From: Utricularia gibba
Lineage: Eukaryota > Streptophyta > Magnoliopsida > Lamiales > Lentibulariaceae
Assembly (NCBI GenBank): GCA_002189035.1
Contig: NEEC01000011.1
Location: 2,976,001 to 3,040,000, forward strand
Length of the DNA: 64,000 nt
Direction of reading: 5' to 3'
This document shows positions 46,973 through 58,949 of this stretch, piece by piece. Position 1 is the first letter of the stretch. The number at the start of each line of letters is the position of its first letter. The translations under genes and the position numbers were made by a program. The notes beneath the pieces are model-generated. The model searched no databases, was not told where the DNA came from, and saw only the letters and a list, made by a program, of their open reading frames with translations.

Positions 46973-48885
46973 TCAGTTCTCTTCATCACTACTGCTGCTC
47001 CTGTATCTAAGACCCGATTCCGAGATGTCTCTTACGCAATTATCTTCCTCCTCGGATGTTGATCCAAAATCATCAAGATCAGATAAAAAGTCCTTTGGAG
47101 GAACACGGTTGTTCCTCCTACCACTGGATTCGAGTTGTCTTTTTTGTAAGACTTTACCCTGGTTTCGACCAAGACTAGCTTCAAGTCCAGAAAATCCATC
47201 CATAGCTTCTCCAGAAAAAGCATCACCTTCGTTTTCATCATTCACTTCATCATTTTCATCAGAATCCCAATCGGCCTCAAGCTTATCCTCATCTTCAGTT
47301 TCATCTTCGTCTAGGTCTTCATCGTCGCTGGATCTCCTGGCATATCTCTGATTCCGGCTTGCCATTCTTTCCCTGCTTCCATCGTAGTCCTCTCTTGCAG
47401 TAAACTCGGATCCTCGAACTCTACTACCGAAGTCTTCTCTGTTCCAGTACCTTACCCGCCCAAGTTCTTCCTTTTCTGCTGCTTCTTCCTCCGCCCATTC
47501 CTTATCAGCTGCATCCTCGATCTCAGCAATGAACCGGTCAAGCTCCTCCTGATCACTATCATCTCCAGAATCATCCTGAGATTCCTGAAGTCCGCCGCTT
47601 TTTAACTTTGCTTTTGTGTCTTCCCGGAAGACATAGGGACTCCCCTCATTCTTGTCAATGGCATTGAAAAACGTAGCGGCCACTCTCTGTATGCTAGCCA
47701 TCGCCACTGGATCATCAGGATTTACCCCCTTCTTACGGAGCTCTTGCTCTATTTTCTTTATATTGAGCTTCTGAGATTCGAGGGCTTGTTCGAACCTTGC
47801 CTTGAACAACGCCTGTGCATTCAGAAAACATCATGCATATGAGATGAAGCATGCACTGCATTTCTGAAATCCAGAATGACCAAAAGAGATAATAGTAACA
47901 GAATAAGCGATGCACAACCTTTCTCTTGGTAAGGGTATTGATGGGTATCAAAACCTTGGGTTGACGATAGTTTCTCCCTCTAAACATGATAATCGTTTTC
48001 GTATTGTGTATGTTGACTACTATTCCACCACTTAACCTCGCAAGCATGATAGCCATCTCCTTGATCTTCTCCTTTGGAAAATTATCACATGAAACCTGTA
48101 CGGTTTCGTGAAACTTCCAATGCATGTGCATATTTTGAACAACTCCTCCAAACACTCCACGAACACCAACGGGCACATAGTTTCTGTTTCTGAAACCAAT
48201 CTTCTTATACGCTTGTATCTGCTCTGGAGTCAATAGCTCTGGATCATGTCGAGGGGCCGGTAGCTCTGGCAATTCATACTTCTTAAGCTTTTGAAGAAGC
48301 AATGCAACCTTTTTCTTTGCCTGCACCAATCAAGCAGGACATTGCACGCCAAATTAAAGAAGATGATTACAATTAAGAGTCATGCCCTATGATCCCATTC
48401 AAAGTATGTACAAAAAATACGATCTTGAAAATCAAGCATATGTGCACTAACATGGTAGATAACAGTTTAGCCACTCATACCCGTCTAAGATTGTAGATGA
48501 GACGTTCTTCAACAGTCATCAATTTCTTCCGTAGCTTTTTAGCCCTTCTCATCTCCCTAAGAGTCTTTCCAGACTCCCTCTGCATCCTCTTCTCCACTCT
48601 ACTCCTCATACTCGTCGCGGAAAACCCACGGGTTCCACCCAAAGAATCCCTATAATCCGCAGATGAAAACTCAAACCTACAAATGCACAAATCTCTCGCG
48701 CTTCCTGCACAAAGACTCCCGCCAATCTCCTCATTCCTAAATGAAAATTTAGGAACCCCGATTACTTCAGAATTGAGATACTATACCGAATTAATTCCGA
48801 ATGAACAGTACCTCGGACCCAAGAGTAACGAACTCAGGCTCCCAGCACTACGCCTGAGGAGATTTCTGGCGGCAATAGACAACAT
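46973..48885 (-). CDS. CRM (CRS1/YhbY)-domain RNA-binding protein (At3g25440-like)
   Basis: Four exons: 48812-48885, 48481-48736, 47919-48320 and 46973-47812; 523 residues. The N-terminus MLSIAARNLLRRSAGSLSSLLL is organelle-presequence-like. A basic stretch precedes the CRM domain, which runs through LTPEQIQAYKKIGFRNRNYVP, the GxxG-type loop GVFGGVVQNMHMHW, KEKIKEMAIMLARLSGG and the terminal IIMFRGRNYRQP. The last 200 residues are very acidic and Ser-rich (DEDLDEDETEDEDKLEADWD). CRM proteins bind structured RNA, often for group II intron splicing in plastids or mitochondria. Start chosen at 48885, as the next exon is preceded by a clean acceptor in phase. Confidence 0.92.
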
Positions 48886-49296
48886 TACGAACTGCAAACC
48901 AACGACAGCAGCGACGCAACAGACTGGGAATTTTCCAGGCGGAGGAGACGAGACCCGCGGCCGTTCAAGCAGAAAGCGTGGGGTTTGGGTTGGGCCCGAG
49001 CCGCGCCCACGTTAAATGGATCAGATCACGCGCAATTTAGAACAGATAATGGGCCTAAACAAAGAAGCCCAAAAAGACCGCTACGGCCCCTGGCCCATTT
49101 CTAAACATAGCCAATTTACACAATATTCAAATAAAAAAAGGAGAAGGGTCATGCCTATTTTAGTAATGGCAGTTGCATTGTATATTCACAAGCCATCCAC
49201 AGACCAACTGCAATTAACAGGACATCAGATCAGCAGGCAAAGCAGCGGCCAAACAATTAATTGTTCACACGAAGGAAGAGATAGATCCAAGTTCTA
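48886..49296. promoter_or_regulatory. promoter of the CRM gene with site II cluster; 3' UTR of the FLOE gene
   Basis: TGGGCC at 48991-48996 and 49050-49055, GCCCA at about 49067-49071 and GGCCCA at 49092-49097 form a cluster in 110 bp upstream of the CRM start. The remainder is presumably FLOE 3' UTR. Confidence 0.5.
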
Positions 49297-51273
49297 TTAC
49301 CGGCCAAACCATCCTCGCTGGGCTTGGCCTTCCCCGCCATTCATCAACTTGTCAAGAACTATATTCAAATCAATAGCATGGCCATCCTCACTCAGCTTTC
49401 TAACCGTAGCTCTCACTTGATCTCTGGGGAATCCCATGGCTGTCACTCTGTCAACCACATCATCCGTGGGGAGCCACCGGACCCGGATGATAAACCACCT
49501 ACTGCGGTGGCGGCCGGCAACGCCTCAGGCAATATCCGGGCAGTGGGCAGCTGAGGATTAGTGGAAGGGTGTTGGTGTGGATTCATTTGGGAGCTGCTAC
49601 CATATGGCGCCTGAGGGTTGTTGTATGGAATAGGATACGGTTCACCGGTAGCACCTGGAGGTCCATATGGTCCGGAAAATCCAGGACCCCTCTGCCAGGT
49701 GAAGGAAAGTAGGTATTTGGAGTAGGTCCAGGGCCATAGGATTGCTGAGGATGAGGTAATCCGGTTGGTGGCTGAGATGATGGAGGGTACAGGCTGGGTC
49801 GGTAAGTATGAGGGGGAGCATATGAAGCTTCTTCCGGATGTTGGCCATAGGGTGGCGGTGTCAACATAGTGGGGTTTGCAGCTGGAAGTGATGAAGGTAT
49901 TTGGGAGGGCAGTGCCGGTGGGGCTGAGAGGGAAGTGGCTGTGGAGGATATCGTAACTGGGGAGAAGGTGACTGATGTTGCTGCTGGTGTGGTAGTTGGC
50001 TGGGTTGCATCTGTGGCTGTGGAGCAGAAACTTGATACTGCTGGGGTGGTTTTTCTGGAGCTAGATTCGATGGGGGCAAGTAGGGGTCTGGGGCAGGGGG
50101 CTGAAATGGAACCTGTAAGTTCTGATGTGGGGGTGGTGGAGGTAGTGGTTGAGGCGGTGGTGCAGGAGAAAAACTGGAGAACTGTTGATTACCAGATGCT
50201 CTTTGAGTGGGATCAGCGAGAACACTGTTACTGCTTCCATCTTTTTCAATTGGAGGAACTTGAAATTTAGCTATCTGAAGCTGAGCTTCCATTATTTCTT
50301 GCTTGTCCTTTACAAACTCTACACTGGTTCGTACCTGCAAACAAGGATTCATAAGCACTACCACTCTGATTCATTCTTTGCCCTACTACCAAGTTTCAGG
50401 ACGAAAACCCCAACAGGGCAAACAAAAAAAGTTCCTGAGCAAGAGCAACATTCTGGATATAGGTAACCGCCCGAATAATAAAAAGAGTTGTACCTGATCC
50501 AGAATATTCTCCAACAGCCTCATTCGCCCATCGGTGCTTCCATGGTTGTTTTGAACTGATCCCTTCATGTCATCAATTGAATTCTCAAGGTTGCGGGTTC
50601 TTGTTTCCAATTGGGATAAGCGAGCACTCATCGTATCAACGGAATGTGTCAGACCATCCATGTACTTCTTAAAGATCTTATCAACCTCCGAAACTAATGA
50701 CACGTTCCAAGGCACGCCGCTGTTGTTACTCTTTGGCAGGTTGAACTTGGCAGTTTCATCAACATCGAGAGCGTCATAGTTCTATCGAAGTGCAAACAAA
50801 GAAAAACAGATAACGGTCCGCGGAGCAAAGCTTGATTAAGAAACTTAAAATTCCATCACTGAAACTGCCATCATATTAGCCCATGATACCTTCAGACAAA
50901 TGAAAGCGATAGCATGGACTGAAAACCCAAAATCCCCAAAAAACGAAAACAAACTTAAATAACGAGAAGTAGGTAATCGGAAAAGTACTCTGATCGAAGG
51001 CACATCGCTTTTGGAATCGAACGAATTCCATATTCTACGAGAAGAATCCACATCTCCGGCATCGACATCCGAAGAAACAGCCACCGCCGTCGACGTAGAT
51101 CCAGTAGCTTGTTTAATTGGCATGAAATCGTAGCTGGATAGAATATCCCCATTTTTCTTCGACGGACTACTAAGGAAATCGATGAAGCTACCCTCACCGT
51201 CGTCAGCAGCTGTGCGTGGATTAGAGAGATCCATGATTTGCTTGTCCATGAACTGCGACGCCGTGTTTTTCAT
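49297..51273 (-). CDS. FLOE-type DUF1421 protein with UBA-like C-terminus, three frame breaks
   Basis: Exons 50989-51273, 50494-50781 and 49297-50334. The N-terminal part has SQFMDKQIMDLSN and SFIDFLSS. A coiled coil (SARLSQLETRTRNLENSIDDM) is followed by a long Gln/Pro-rich disordered tract. The UBA-like DUF1421 end is TDDVVDRVTAMGFPRDQVRAT... ending at TAA 49297. FLOE proteins form water-dependent condensates affecting seed germination (FLOE1; the closest here is At5g14540/FLOE2). In exon 3 the family frame jumps three times, at GGGG 49920-49923, CCCC 49687-49690 and GGGG 49468-49471; adding one base to each restores a continuous frame. See the findings. Confidence 0.85.
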
Positions 51274-51766
51274 CTGAGGTCCCCGATCGAAGATCAGAAC
51301 TCAGAAACTGCGGAAATGATCCGATTCTCAACACCTAAAAGGAAAACCATTGCAAAATGCAAGCTTCCGTCGGTTACTTCTCCGCGGGGTTCTTCGGGCA
51401 AGGAAGTCAATTCAGCCTTAGTCAAGTTACCCGACCGCATCCTGGAAATCACTGGACCGAAGGCGGAACAGTAGAGGAGCCCATTTCAAGTTCCAAATCC
51501 GGCCCAATAACAAAAGGCCCATCCACGATTCTTGTACTAATCAATGCAATTTACAAGGCGTGTGTTTACTTAGTACCTAACTTACAAAACTGCCGATGGT
51601 TCCTGCTCCTGGGGTTAGAGAGCTCTTCACTACTACTTCATTCTCTCATGATCAATGGATCAAAGGCAAGTAGATAGCTGCAAACCTGGGGCGATTTTTA
51701 GTCTCGTTTCGAGTCCGTGATGCCGTTCCAGTTCCCTCCAGTTTGGTTGCCTTTGGGGTTGCTTGC
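51274..51766. promoter_or_regulatory. FLOE promoter with site II motifs; 3' UTR of the PNPase gene
   Basis: GGCCCA at 51501-51506 and 51516-51521 (TGGGCC on the gene strand) lie about 240 bp upstream of the FLOE start. No other gene was seen. Confidence 0.45.
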
Positions 51767-54700
51767 TTACTGCTGCACCAGGGACATAACAGGGATCCCC
51801 TTGCTGGAGAAGCTGGAGCACTTTACCCTTAGTTCCTCACCGATGGAAAATTCTCTTGTCGAGCCGCTCTGTAATGCAGTTGAACGAACAGAAAAGATGA
51901 GGGTCTTGCAGCCAACTACTGCCTCTACTGTATCATGGCTTATGAGGTGATAGTAAGGAACTTGCTTCAGAGTAAACGAAGAAGGCATGGAAGTATTTAC
52001 CTCGAACCAAAACATCCCACGAACGCCACCTTCCAGGTCGAGGACTAGACCATGCTTGCGGATTTTATAGACCTTTGATGTCATTATTGTTCCTATCTTA
52101 ATTTTTTTGGCATCCACAGAAGGCTTGGCTGGAGATCAGAAGGTGACGCCAACAAAAGTATAGAAAATATCAAGCAGTTTTCCTGTGCAGATTAGTAGTA
52201 TGGTTTTAGGTACATACCCTTGGACGTTCGTGCCTGGCCTTCAGCTTTTTCCTCTGCATCGCATTCAACAGCACTTCGAATTACTACTGAAGTCAAGGCT
52301 TCCATGCTGGGAGGTGGCTGACTGTCTTCATGTTTTATGGTTTTCAGTGAGGACTTGGCTGGAGATCAAAAGTTGATGCCAACAAAAGTGTAGAAAATAT
52401 CAAGCAGTTTTCCAATGCAGATTAGTAGTATGGTTTTAGGTACATACCCTTGGACGTTCGTGCCTGGCTTTCGGCTTTTTCCTCTGCATCGCATTCAACA
52501 GCACTTCGAATTACTACTGCAGTCAAGGCTTCCATGCTGGGAGGTGGCTGGTTGCCTTTATGTTTTATGGTTTGCAGTTCAACATTTGCTTTAGGTGCTC
52601 GTTGTTCATTCCCAGAAGACGTCACTGACGTTGGTTTGGGTAGAGTTGCTTTGAGAGATAGGCTAGCATTTCCACGAATATCAAGGCCAATGCACATCAA
52701 GTTTATCACCTGACCTACTGAAACTACATCAGAAACACGGGAAACCTGAAAAGAATGCAGACCATATGAGATACAGATGCAGCAGGCAGTACTTGGGGGC
52801 GAGGGATAGAAACCAAAAAGCACTATAAAGCACAAACCGGTTGATGCGAGAGCTCTGAGATGTGCAGGAGGCCTTGGTGGCCACCATTGAACTCCACAAA
52901 AGCACCATATTCCTTGATTGCAGTAACAACACATTTGTAGACACTTCCTTGTTCTATCTCACGACCAACAATGAAATTGATCTGGAATTTTAAGCGCAGG
53001 GGTCTGTCAATATACGAAACTCAATAACACATAGAAGTAGTAAAACAGTGTTACCTTTTCCATCACTCTGTCATATATTGCTTGGTTTTTTGCGATTACA
53101 GTAATACAGCCATCACCCACAGAAATCTTGCCTCCTGTAACATAAAAAATAAAAGTCGTGATAAAACAATAATCAAGGAGGAAACCAAAAATTTCAACTT
53201 GCGTGTCCTCTACAAATGCTGTAAGAGTGGGTGGATTCACAAAGTGAAGCACGGCCATTGAAATCTTGAGAACATACCGGTTTCTTCTTCAATCCTTCTT
53301 TTCAATGCCCCAAGAGGACCAATTAACTTGCGGATTGCATCATTATTGTACTTCAATGTGCCTGCAACCGATGTTGAGATTAGATGGTTATAAAAAAAAT
53401 GAGAATTTAACAGCCACCTAGCTAATTTGTAAACAAATTGGATAAAATAAAATACAGAGAATTAATGAATTCACAAGACATAGTCTTACATAAGCGAGGA
53501 GAGTTTCTGCCATCCTGTGAGCGTGGAAAATTTATTTCCTGGTCCATACGATCAAGGATTTGGAGTCGGGCATTACGTGCAGGATCTAAACTTTCGCATA
53601 TGATATCTAATGGGATTCCAGCGGGCTTTATGTCCAACTGAATTGCTGTAATTCCATTTCGAGTCCCAGCAATTTTGAAATCCATATCCCCAAGGTGATC
53701 TTCCAGGCCCTGCAAAATAAATGAAGCAAATAAAACTACCGTCATTAGGTACCCTAAAAATGAAAAATAAAGTGTCCACTACAATGCAAGATGAAAAAAT
53801 AATAATAAAACATTCATACAGTAATTTATGCAACCTCAACAGGCTAAGAAGTTATCGCATAAGAATAATGACTGAAAAGGGGAAAATTAGTACCAGTATG
53901 TCAGTTAATATTCTGTAGTCAGTGATTTCACCCGTGGAGGGTTCAGTTTCACTGACAAGACCCACTGATACACCTGCCACGTGCTCCCTTAGTGGAATCC
54001 CAGCATCCATCAAAGCCATGCTACCTACGGAAAAAAATGCAAATCCTGTCATTCAACATTTTCAAAAGGAAATGGAGACAAAGTATATCTGAATTCGCCA
54101 TTTTAAGTGGGAAAATGTAGAAAGCCAAACCTGCACACACAGATGCCATGGATGTTGATCCATCAGAACCCATAACTTCTGAGTTGACACGTACAGTGTA
54201 CGGAAATTCATTCTCAGGTGGTAAGACAGCAAGGAGAGCCTTTTCAGCAAGTGTCCCTTGCAAAAATTTAGGAGAAAATTCAAGGCACTATTTCGGGGCA
54301 TAAAATGAAAAATATTGGTGAAATTATGATTTCAGAGCAAATGTCCTGCATATAATGAAAACATCAACATAACGATAGACATGCAAAGAAATTTGAGGGT
54401 TATATTGCTATAGAGTCAACCACATCTTGCACTTCCTTAGATGAAGTGTAAGACAAACGATTTTAAACATCCTATCCAATCATTTACCTGACATTCTTTA
54501 AAAAAAAATCATAAAATTGCCAAACCCAAACATATAAAAGTTTTTGCTTACCATGACCAACTTCTCGTCTATTCAAACCAACTCGTTTCCCAACTTCGTT
54601 AATGCAGAATGGTGGGAAGCTATAGTGAAGCATAAACTTCTTGGTTGGAGGTCCCACTAGAGAATCTAGACGTTGAGCTTCTCCAGGTGCTCCAAGGGTC

Positions 54701-56693
54701 ACAGTGCAAAGAACCTATGTGCAGTACACAGCCCCCATAAGATTCCAAACGGATTCAAGGTGGACAATTCTCACACTCGCTCACTGACCTGTGTATCTCC
54801 TCGTGAAAATATTGATGAACCATGTAATACAGGAAAACTACCGGCTTCACAAAACAGAGGCCTCACTTCATCAAGACGCCTTCCATCAACTCTAATTCCT
54901 TCATGGATTATTCTTTTGCGAACAATCTGACAGTCAAAAATTCAAAAAATCACCACCTAGTCCAGAAAGTATGCCTATTAAACATGGCCAAACAAGCCCC
55001 TTTTTACTCCACGAGAGGGAGACATGATCTGAAGCTTCCACAGTAGAACTACCCCAAGAAAGCCAAATATCACAGGATGCCACAAGTACCTTCTTTCGTA
55101 CAGTGTCCACTGTTTTTGATAAAAATTTAAGGCCTTCTTCATCACCATCTTCCTCCAGTTCCTTCTTCATATCCTGTGTAATATTATCCAGCGCTTCTCC
55201 CCGTTCAAACTGAATAGACACAAGTGATCATATGAATAAAAGCGAAAGGAGATAATCACAATTCCACATAAAACAGCCTTTTTTGCACATACTTTGCCGT
55301 AGGTAGGATCTGTAAACACAGCTTCAATGGAAGCTTCGGTAAAACTTCTTATTTTTTCATATGTTGCATCCGATGCCATGGATAATTTATACTCCTTTTT
55401 CTGTTTTCCTGCTTTCGCTGCAAGCCTTACTTGAGGCTCCAGATATTTTATGGCCTGATAATGAATGAAAAATGTCCTTCAGAATGCATTCAATAGAATC
55501 ATAACACGACAACATGAAAAAAAAAAAAAGAAGAAATATCCCACTTCAGGATGGGCGAATCTCAGAGCAGCTTCCAAGTCCCTTTCAGATATCTCACAAG
55601 CTTGCACGTCTATCATCAAAGTCTTGTCACTTGTGCAGGCATAAATCAAATTAAGATCACTCAGGCTGAGCTGCAACATTCAAGTTACATAGATATCTTA
55701 ACGCTGCACCATAACTTCCAAAAACAGAATTTATTCAACTTATGTAGCTTGCCAGAAGAAGATAATCCAAATAAAAACGAATTCAATGATTGAATTTACA
55801 CATATTAGCAGTCAAACTGGAAGGTATCCAAATTCCAACCAACAGTGAAGGAGAAACAACCTCGTCCATACTGGGATTAATGATAAGCTGGCCAGAAATC
55901 CTTCCTACGCGAACAACTCCAATGGGGCCTCCCCAAGGAATGTCTGATATCATTAATGCAGCAGATGTTGCATTGGCTGCCATTACATCAGGATCTTGCT
56001 TACCATCAGAACAGAGCACGCTTGCCATAATCTAAGCCAAACCAATACACATTGGAAAATCAAACACACGTGGACCAACAGGGGAAAAATAAGTTGGCCA
56101 CTGATATCCTACCTGCACCTCATGGAAAAATCCTGCCGGGAAGAGTGGTCTGATTGGCCTGTCAATGATACGACCACATAAAAGCTCACGCTCTTTTGGG
56201 GCACCCTCCCGGCGCATGAATGTGCTGGGAATCGTTCCTTGAGCAAACTGCTTCTCTTGATAGTCAACCTTTCAACAACATAACAAAGGAAAAAAAAAAA
56301 GATTATAGCAAGCCAGGACCGAACAATGAATTGATTACACATGAATGCACATACCGTGAGCGGCAAAAAATCACGAGCTCCATCACTCTTAGCAGAAGCA
56401 ACCGTAGACAGCACTTTCGTATCATCCATCCCAAGAACCACAGCCCCATTCGCGAATCGAGCTATTTTACCTGTCTCCAGAGTAATATTTTTAGCCCCAA
56501 TCTCAAACTCTTCGGAAAAAATCTCAAGAAACTTATTCCCCGGAACTCGAACATCAGACTCGGAATCACGTGTCTCAGCCGGCGACAAGGAGGACGAAGC
56601 CGCAATGCGCCCCACCAAGATCCCCCGAAACGAAGCGCACCTCCACGGTAATGTGGATAGCAGTTGATTTGCCTTCCGCACCACCGGTGCCAT
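51767..56693 (-). CDS. PNP2: mitochondrial polyribonucleotide nucleotidyltransferase (PNPase 2)
   Basis: About 18 exons. The N-terminus is an Arg/Ser-rich mitochondrial presequence ([13 protein letters not shown]...). The first RNase PH domain includes [48 protein letters not shown] and [19 protein letters not shown]. The second includes [50 protein letters not shown] and [28 protein letters not shown], the catalytic region. KH ([20 protein letters not shown]) and S1 ([20 protein letters not shown]) follow, then a linker and a second S1-like end ([17 protein letters not shown]... [20 protein letters not shown]). It degrades and processes mitochondrial RNAs 3'-5'. Exons 52218-52358 and the 3' part of 52448-52745 are near-identical copies. 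ATG 56693 is preferred over 56702. Confidence 0.95.
52124..52580. repeat. 230-bp tandem duplication covering exon and intron of PNP2
   Basis: Unit A runs 52124-52353 and unit B from 52354 to about 52580; offset is exactly 230 bp. By eye about 14 differences occur over some 225 aligned positions. Each unit contains intron sequence ending CTCCAG (minus strand) and an exon body with PPPSMEALT(A/S)[13 protein letters not shown], ending at an identical GTATGT donor. Confidence 0.93.
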
Positions 56694-56726
56694 GATCAGC
56701 AACGCGGACGGTGCTCCGGCGTCCTC

Positions 56727-56741
56727 AGGGTTTAGGGTTTA
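56727..56741. promoter_or_regulatory. double telo-box (AAACCCTAAACCCT) near the PNP2 start
   Basis: On the minus strand the sequence AAACCCTAAACCCT lies about 35 bp upstream of the PNP2 ATG. Telo-boxes in 5' leaders of plant translation and RNA-metabolism genes work with site II elements (general knowledge). Confidence 0.5.
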
Positions 56742-57038
56742 ACAAAATGCACTGTTTCTCCTTCAATGCGACAAGTTAAATTAAAAAATAATATTCCGTA
56801 CCACTTTAAATTATCAAATAAATAACTTCCAAAAATGCCCTCCGATGGAAATGCAAAAGCTCACGGTATTGCTTGTGAACAAGAAAAGAGGCTGGTTGAA
56901 CAGATGGGCGCGCTGCCGCCGAGTTGAACCAGAAGAGGAACGGCGCAGCCCTTCTCCTCCGCGGCGGCTTCCTTGACTGCATCGCCAATCCAACTCTTCT
57001 GGAGCTGATGAACAACAGTCATGGCTGAACCCGAACGG

Positions 57039-58949
57039 CTAACGCATATACGAATTCGGAAACCAACGGGATAACATCAAGCGCTTCACTCGCGCAACTC
57101 CCAGATAGAGGTAGTAACTTGGAACATGCATTGCTGCAACGATGAGGTACCTGCAAACCAGCGCAAGCCTCATGCAAGTAATCGAATTGCTCAGGGTGCA
57201 GATAGTGAAGGAAACTCAGTCATGGCGAAGTGATGCAGTAGCAGAAACTGATACCAGAGGGGAGAGTGTTGGGCGGACAAGTCGAGAAAAGGATATGGCC
57301 ACCTGATTCACATGAAAGTTAATTGATGAAGAAGGAATGGATGCCCTTTGCATCAAAGGAAAGCCTTCCAGCAGTATGTTTGATTACCAGAGTTGGATGC
57401 AGGCGTGAAGAATCCATTGGAAGAAGACGTATACGCCCGTCAATAAAATGAAGTAGGAGATCCCGAACCATGGGAATGGCTGTGGAGGCATTTTCAAGTG
57501 AATATTCAATGAAAAGGGAAGAGATTGGAGAGGATTGCAGTTGCAGCAGCAAGCTCACCAGCTTATTCAAAGCTGTGTCCCCGAGAAGCAAGACGGCGTT
57601 CATGGTGTGGGTCACGACCGTCAGCTGACAAAGGAGTAGGAGTGAAAGATTAAAACTTCACAGAAAGCTGCAAATGGAAACAAGAAAGGAGGACTAACAA
57701 AGTTCATCTGGTAATCCCGGAGGGTCAGGAAGGGGAATATCACGATCCAGTATACAGAATCAGTGAGAGCAACAGCTCCAGCAGTCATCTGTTCATCCAC
57801 AACTACAACTGCGATCAGCATCAAGAAGTAAAAGGAAAAAAGCCGATGATCTGACAAGGATGATGAATTGCAGGCAGCATATTCTCAGGGGAACACACAG
57901 GCAATTAAAGAATGAAGTAAATAGAAATGCTGTCTCAACAAGGAAGTGAATTAAGGGATTCCTTGATGGACAGGAACCTTGCTTGGTTTTAAGGATCTAT
58001 TGTAAAAATGGATTCAGATGCTTCCTACATAGGAAAAGATGCTGCACCTGGTATAAGGCTTGAAACATGTGATCCCAAAAACCATAAACCGGCAGAGCTT
58101 CTGACTTTTGCAACAACCCATTTCTATTTTCATTCATTCTACCAACTAGGGGTGCATATATACCATTTTCCACATCCTCCGACAAGGGGGACCCGCTGTT
58201 CTTAGTTATCTTGAGATGGTACAAGCATCCACGAAATGAAAGCACCGATCCAAGCTGCAAGATGAGACAGAAATGGTATGCTTAAGACGAATAAATGTAC
58301 TAACTTTGCAGTTCGAAATTTTGTTGGAACATCATCTTTTCTTATATGGAAAGTCATTCAAAAATGGAAAAAATGTGGGCGAGAAAGAAGCCCCAATAAC
58401 ACATCTTTGATGTTATTTCAATATCAGAGTTGCATAGAATCCATACCCCAAAATAAAATGTGACCAATGTAAAGGTCCACCTGTTACGGAGCGCAAATGA
58501 ACAAATAAAAGAACATCAGTCAGATATAAAACCAGACTTCCTGGAGTCAACCAGGCCAATTGCTTCAAATATTCACAAAGAATCCAACTACAAGAATTCA
58601 CTCTCAAGCTTTTTTAAGGTGAGATACATAAAGGATGCAGTACTTACTGAGTATAGTAGAGAAATAACTGAAATCCATGTATACCCAGATCAAAACCCAT
58701 AGCAACCATAAGCAATGAAAAGGCTAAAATCCGATACAAGAGCAAAAAAACAGGGTGAATGCCCCTTAAACATGGCTTCCACGACGAATCATCGTGCTGC
58801 TTCCTTCCCCTCCATTCTGAACGTTCATACTTCCATATTAAAAACGCTGCAATGATCATAGGTGTCACCACACAAATCGCACATAGAAGCACTTTCCATC
58901 GCAACCAATAACTCAAGGTGGTAGGATCATCACTCCCCAACAATTCCAT
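57039..58949 (-). CDS. multi-pass membrane protein of the plant At1g10660/At5g62960-like family
   Basis: Eight exons: 58648-58949, 58447-58480, 58048-58254, 57699-57788, 57559-57624, 57388-57479, 57255-57302 and 57039-57150; 316 residues. Hydrophobic segments include VLLCAICVVTPMIIAAFLIW, LLYRILAFSLLMVAMGFDLG, WTFTLVTFYFGLGSVLSF, VYWIVIFPFLTL, FGISYFILLTGVYVFFQWI and YLIVAAMHVPSYYLYLGV. THTMNAVLLLGDTALNKL and WPYPFLDLSAQHSPLWY are family signatures. The reaction is unknown; no catalytic motif was seen. Start ATG 58949 (MELLGSDDPTTLSYWLRWK) fits homologues. All introns are GT-AG and phases agree through to the stop at 57039. Confidence 0.87.

Noticed and set aside
49869..50270. 133-codon plus-strand Gly/Val/Glu-rich ORF
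   Set aside because: Antisense of the Pro/Gln-rich FLOE tract; low-complexity shadow.
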